From: Lachnospiraceae bacterium | Lineage (GTDB): Bacteria; Bacillota; Clostridia; Lachnospirales; Lachnospiraceae | NCBI GenBank assembly: GCA_900770225.1 | Contig: CAAGJU010000263.1 | Coordinates: 1-16,371 of the forward strand | Length of the DNA: 16,371 nt | Reading direction: 5' to 3' | Part shown: positions 13,598-16,371 of the stretch, in pieces | Layout of the letters: the number at the start of each line of letters is the position of its first letter | Numbering within the stretch: position 1 is the stretch's first letter | Notes under the pieces: model-generated | Seen by the model: only the letters and a program-made list of their open reading frames with translations | What the model was told of the DNA's origin: nothing | Database searches by the model: none | Translations under genes and position numbers: made by a program

Positions 13598-14752
13598 ATG
13601 AGCGAAGCATCAGCATGGAAAGAGAAATTCAATTATTTTCTCCCGGTCAATATCGTATTCGGACCCGGAAGAGTGAGCGAGGTCGGCGAGCTGGCGAAGC
13701 CTTACGGCAAAAAGGCCCTGATCGTCACCGGACATTCGAGCGCGAAGAAATCAGGACTCTACGACCGCGTGAACGACAGCCTGAAGGCGGCCGGCATTGA
13801 GACGGAGCTGTATGACAAAGTCAGCCAGAACCCGCTGACGACAACGGCTGTTGAAGGCGCGGAGATGGTCAAAGCAGACGGCTGCGATATGATCGTTGCC
13901 ATCGGCGGCGGTTCCATTATGGATGCTGCCAAGGGCATGGCGTTCATGGCTGTCAATGACGGCGACATCAATGATTACATCTACAATATCAAGCACAGCG
14001 ATGATGCACTGCCACTGATCCTGATCCCGACGACCTGCGGCACCGGTTCCGAGGGCAACGGTTTTGCTGTCCTGACGAATCCGGAGAACGGCGACAAGAA
14101 GTCACTTCGCTGCCCGGCTATCGTTGCAAAAGCGTCCATCGTTGATCCGGAGTGCATGATGACAATGCCGAAGAAGGTTCTCGCTTCTGTCGGCTTCGAC
14201 GCTCTCTGCCACTGCGTGGAAGCGTATACCGCGAACAATTCACAGCCGTTTACAGACGCGCTCGCGCTGTATGCGATGCCGCTGATCATCGACAACCTTC
14301 CTTTCCTTGTCAACGGCAGTGACAGCATGGAAGCCTGGGAAAAAATGTCTGTCGCCAGCACGATCGGCGGCATGGTCATCAATACGGCAGGCGTCACGCT
14401 GGCGCATGGCATGGAGCACCCGGTCAGCGGCCTGAAAAACGTCGTTCACGGACAGGGCCTTGCAGCGCTTGCACCGACAGTTGTCGACGCCACCTGGAGC
14501 GGCAACCCGGAGAAGTTCGGCGTTCTGTCCCGTATGCTGGGAGGCAAAGGTGCTGAGGACTGCACAGAGGGCGTGCGCGCGTTCCTGAAGGCCATCGGTC
14601 TGGAACTCAGCCTGACAGACCTGGGGGTAGAGGAAAAGGATATCCCGTGGCTCGCGAAGAACTGCATGAAGGTATCCGCAGGCAATCTGGTCAATACACC
14701 GGTACATCTGGAAGAGGCAGATGTCGCTGCTTTATATAAGAAAGCACTCTGA
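13598..14752 (+). CDS. Iron-containing alcohol dehydrogenase (group III), paralog of the fused domain
   Basis: This encodes a 384-residue soluble oxidoreductase. ATG 13598 follows AGGAGG (13583-13587) by ten bases; the longer frame from 13517 lacks support. The cofactor motif GGGSIMDAAK is at residues 103-112, and the metal ligands are D201, H205, H270 and H284, with H274 in the HGMEHP catalytic region. All are intact. It is highly similar to residues 577-947 of the fusion in both protein and DNA (long identical runs such as around CACCGGTTCCGAGGGCAACG), pointing to a duplication or gene conversion. The closest familiar group is butanol/semialdehyde reductases (FGPG..VTG..GGGS). It probably reduces the aldehyde produced by the aminotransferase, but substrate and NADH or NADPH preference cannot be told. 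Confidence 0.93.
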   Translation: MSEASAWKEKFNYFLPVNIVFGPGRVSEVGELAKPYGKKALIVTGHSSAKKSGLYDRVNDSLKAAGIETELYDKVSQNPLTTTAVEGAEMVKADGCDMIVAIGGGSIMDAAKGMAFMAVNDGDINDYIYNIKHSDDALPLILIPTTCGTGSEGNGFAVLTNPENGDKKSLRCPAIVAKASIVDPECMMTMPKKVLASVGFDALCHCVEAYTANNSQPFTDALALYAMPLIIDNLPFLVNGSDSMEAWEKMSVASTIGGMVINTAGVTLAHGMEHPVSGLKNVVHGQGLAALAPTVVDATWSGNPEKFGVLSRMLGGKGAEDCTEGVRAFLKAIGLELSLTDLGVEEKDIPWLAKNCMKVSAGNLVNTPVHLEEADVAALYKKAL

Positions 14753-14850
14753 TCAGTTACTGCAGATACAGGCGGATCGATAACAAATGGCTGCTTACAG
14801 CAGACCATGACGAATCCAGGAATAATGGTCGTTACTGTTCACATTTTACC
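14753..14850. other. Spacer after the free dehydrogenase
   Basis: A short CTGCT/AGCAG hairpin near 14790-14802 lacks a T-run. No terminator or gene was recognised before the large hairpin element. Confidence 0.3.
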
Positions 14851-15008
14851 AGCCACTGTCACACATGGAGACTTCCAGCCTCGACGCGCTCTCGCTTGTC
14901 CTCGGCGTAGCGGTGATAAATTCGTTCTTCGCTGCGCTCGAACTCATTAACCACCGACGCCTGCGGAGGTCTCGGCTTGGGAGTCTCCATGTGTTCCGTG
15001 GCTCTGGC
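14849..15008 (+). repeat. Large hairpin element, family A (plus orientation), with 60-bp repeat copy 2
   Basis: A perfect 13-bp pairing, ACACATGGAGACT (14861-14873) with AGTCTCCATGTGT (14982-14994), is extended outward by CCAG/CTGG and CCAC/GTGG and inward by GCC/GGC. The core 14880-14967 aligns without gaps to the minus strand of 9343-9430. Bases 14949-15008 are identical to 112-171. The element fills most of the space between the dehydrogenase and acetyltransferase genes. Confidence 0.82.
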
Positions 15009-15099
15009 GTACGTCTGAGCTGTAACTAATAGTCACTTGTATCAGAGATTGACGGATCAGCATAAGGATTTGAAGAATAAGATGGAAAGAGGTGCGGAT
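15009..15099 (+). promoter_or_regulatory. Upstream region of the acetyltransferase gene
   Basis: A -35-like TTGACG at 15049-15054 has only a poor -10 (AAGAAT, 18 bases on), so a promoter is tentative. AGAGGTG (15088-15094) lies five bases before ATG 15100 and fixes the start. Confidence 0.3.
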
Positions 15100-15531
15100 A
15101 TGATTCGATTTAAAAAAGCATCCGAAGAAGATTTCCCTGAAGCAATGAAATTCATCCGTGCTCTGTGGGATTACAACACCTACGAGGATGAGCCGACGAA
15201 AAAAGTGTACGATAAGGTGATTAACGATCCGGAAAGCTTTGCCTTCTTTTTACTTGATGATGACGAGTATGTGGGCTTCTGCCACGGAGATTATTTCCAG
15301 ACGTTCTGGATGTGCGGCCTGACCTGCTATGTCTCCAGTATCATCACGAGATCTGACAGAAGAAATCAGGGCTTCGGACGCGAGATGATGGACCACGCCA
15401 CCAAACTGGCCAAGGACAGAGGATGCAAGGCGCTGATCCTCGACTCCGGCATGCCCCGCAAGGAAGCCCATCAGTTCTACGAGCACTACGGCTTTGAGAA
15501 AAGCTGCTACGGCTTCGAGAAGGCGCTTTGA
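15100..15531 (+). CDS. GNAT family N-acetyltransferase
   Basis: This encodes a 143-residue acetyltransferase that would transfer acetyl from acetyl-CoA to an amine. The start at 15100 (MIRFKKASEEDFPEAMKF) fits both the ribosome site AGAGGTG and the usual beta-1 opening of the fold; the frame upstream to 15037 is rejected. Motif A, the CoA pyrophosphate loop, reads RSDRRNQGFGREMMDHA (Q/RxxGxG/A type), preceded by the beta-4 strand CYVSSIIT. Motif B ends in the typical EAHQFYEHYGFEKS. The last residues repeat GFEK twice. The substrate is unknown; candidates include small amines or a protein N-terminus. It stands alone between repeat elements. Confidence 0.92.
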   Translation: MIRFKKASEEDFPEAMKFIRALWDYNTYEDEPTKKVYDKVINDPESFAFFLLDDDEYVGFCHGDYFQTFWMCGLTCYVSSIITRSDRRNQGFGREMMDHATKLAKDRGCKALILDSGMPRKEAHQFYEHYGFEKSCYGFEKAL

Positions 15532-15570
15532 TGCGCTGCGATAGCTGCGAGAAGGTGAACTGCATATGAG

Positions 15571-15677
15571 CAGAGGCCTGCCTTCGAGATTGTATGTGAA
15601 CAGAGAACCGTTTTCGATGTTGTATGTGAATAGAGAACCGTCTTCGATATTATATACGAACAAAGAGCCACATTCGG
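15571..15677. repeat. 30-nt tandem repeat downstream of the acetyltransferase
   Basis: Three and a half units of exactly 30 nt (15571-15600, 15601-15630, 15631-15660, partial 15661-15677) share CAGAGAACCG..TTCGAT..TGTATGTGAA. On the minus strand it reads as a ten-residue repeat (GSLFTYNIEN), but that frame runs through the acetyltransferase and has no support as a gene. Confidence 0.85.
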
Positions 15678-15701
15678 TCACACAGTGACCGGGTGTGGCT
15701 C
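15665..15701. terminator. Strong hairpin between convergent genes (probable bidirectional terminator)
   Basis: Arms at 15665-15681 and 15685-15701 pair over 17 bp, with two G-U pairs in RNA, around a 3-base loop. It begins GAGCCACA, as do the hairpins at 21-58 and 5455-5497. On the minus strand a short TTTGTT follows. It sits immediately after the stop of the small minus-strand frame. Confidence 0.6.
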
Positions 15702-15704
15702 AGC

Positions 15705-15926
15705 TTATAGTGGTAACATTGTCACCTGTGTTTTTTCGGGCTGTTGCCAGCCGATGAATCTTTTCCATCCTGATCGGGGGCCACTCTGTGGTCGACTTTT
15801 TTCATGATACGGTTTGAGCGCAGCTTGGAAAAAACCGATCACAAGCGACAGGACAATCCATTTCGCAAAGTCGCTGATATATTCCTTCATCCAGTGCTTT
15901 TTCTTTTCCTGGCCATGATCGTTCAT
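15705..15926 (-). CDS. Possible small single-helix membrane protein
   Basis: This is a 73-residue frame on the minus strand. GAGGAG lies ten bases before ATG at 15926. The N-terminus is basic (QEKKKHWMKEYISDF), residues ~20-37 form one hydrophobic helix (FAKWIVLSLVIGFFQAAL), and the tail is basic and rich in Pro, Gly and Trp. A shorter start at Met13 (15890) is also possible. A hairpin directly past its stop fits a terminator. I do not recognise the family. In favour of a gene are the ribosome site, the clean helix and the terminator; against is its short length. Confidence 0.5.
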   Translation of the reverse strand: MNDHGQEKKKHWMKEYISDFAKWIVLSLVIGFFQAALKPYHEKSRPQSGPRSGWKRFIGWQQPEKTQVTMLPL

Positions 15927-16253
15927 CTGCCGTTAACTCCTCTGCGTTTTGCGTGGATTATCATTCGATGGGGTTCTGGTAATCTGTAATGCAACCTTCA
16001 GAATCAAAATAGTTCCGTAAAATAACAAAGTCCTGTAAAAATAATACCAGAAGTCTATAGATGAAACCAGATAAATGCAGATGACAAATTGATCATATAA
16101 ACGTAACGCGATCTGAACATTTCCTTATTACCAAGTTCTGCTTATAATCAATGTCAGTTTTGCACAGACTAACCGGATGAACTTCGACAAGATGCAAATA
16201 CTGATACACATATAGATACACATACAGATGCACACGCATATGCATCCATATAT

Positions 16254-16371
16254 GGTAGTGTCAAATAAGCTATGAAAACATGAGGCCTAAAAAACAAGGC
16301 CCCGGCGGGCCTTGAAAACTGCAGATATTTATCTTTTGGATGGCGTACGCCACCCTTGACAACACCGCAGA
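16254..16371. mobile_element. Possible edge of an insertion sequence
   Basis: The change to TAGTGTCAAATAAG, followed by a leftward terminator and a GC-richer segment with GGCGTACGCC, resembles the non-coding end of an insertion sequence whose transposase lies beyond the window. No inverted-repeat partner, target duplication or transposase is visible, so this is tentative. Confidence 0.2.
16289..16314 (-). terminator. Rho-independent terminator for a leftward gene beyond the window
   Basis: CAAGGCCC (16295-16302) and GGGCCTTG (16307-16314) form an 8-bp stem with a 4-base loop. On the minus strand the stem is followed by a run of T (complement of the A-run just left of it). It would end a transcript coming from the right of the window. 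Confidence 0.75.

Larger units (their letters stand above)
15927..16371. other. AT-rich right-hand intergenic region
   Basis: No gene is supported here. The sequence turns AT-rich compared with the rest of the window. Around 16200-16255 it holds degenerate short repeats of the GATACACATA/GATGCACACGCATATGCATC kind. A leftward terminator lies at 16289-16314. The last 50 bases include the palindrome GGCGTACGCC. Confidence 0.4.

Noticed and set aside
15250..15681. Minus-strand frame with a ten-residue repeat (GSLFTYNIEN)
   Set aside because: The peptide repeat follows from the 30-nt DNA repeat, and the frame then runs antisense through the acetyltransferase.

Overview
The window looks like chromosomal DNA from a moderately GC-rich Firmicute of the class Clostridia, most likely a Lachnospiraceae-type gut or oral anaerobe. 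The reasons are strong AGGAGG-type ribosome sites before nearly every gene, sigma-A-like promoters, DUF975 and DUF4230 proteins, a VanR/VanS-like two-component pair, a cytidylate-kinase-like protein and Fe-dependent alcohol dehydrogenases. The taxon is an inference. No rRNA, tRNA or CRISPR array was seen.

Layout. 1-487: structured repeats and the leader of a MATE efflux gene (488-1882). 2065-3100: a DUF4230 membrane-anchored protein and a 74-residue Cys-rich protein. 3104-3341: a large nested palindromic element. 3446-6595: a DUF975 membrane protein with a 42-nt-repeat Gly/Asn/Tyr tail, an OmpR-family response regulator, an intrinsic terminator, and a sensor kinase. 6598-7146 (minus strand): an XRE-cupin regulator that ends 2 bp from the kinase. 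7147-7740: a divergent control region with operator-like palindromes, a consensus promoter and a leader terminator. 7741-9102: a GABA-type class III aminotransferase. 9503-10099: a cytidylate-kinase-like P-loop protein. 10398-13280: an APC amino-acid permease fused in one frame to a complete iron alcohol dehydrogenase. 13598-14752: a free-standing near-duplicate of that dehydrogenase. 15100-15531: a GNAT acetyltransferase. 15705-15926 (minus): a possible small one-helix membrane protein. The right end carries a leftward terminator and perhaps the edge of a mobile element.

How the genes may work together. The XRE-cupin regulator, omega-aminotransferase, permease and Fe-dehydrogenases read as a module that imports an omega-amino acid, transaminates it to a semialdehyde and reduces that to a hydroxy acid. 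GABA to 4-hydroxybutyrate is the favoured reading; beta-alanine, 5-aminovalerate and taurine remain open. The most striking point is the covalent joining of the permease to the reductase. It puts the enzyme on the cytoplasmic face of the transporter, while a soluble paralog is kept next door.

A second theme is the non-coding DNA. A family of large hairpin elements with changing but still complementary arms, GCGAAGC mini-hairpin loops, and short tandem repeats (30-42 nt) at C-termini, in the fusion linker and just past stop codons recur across the window.
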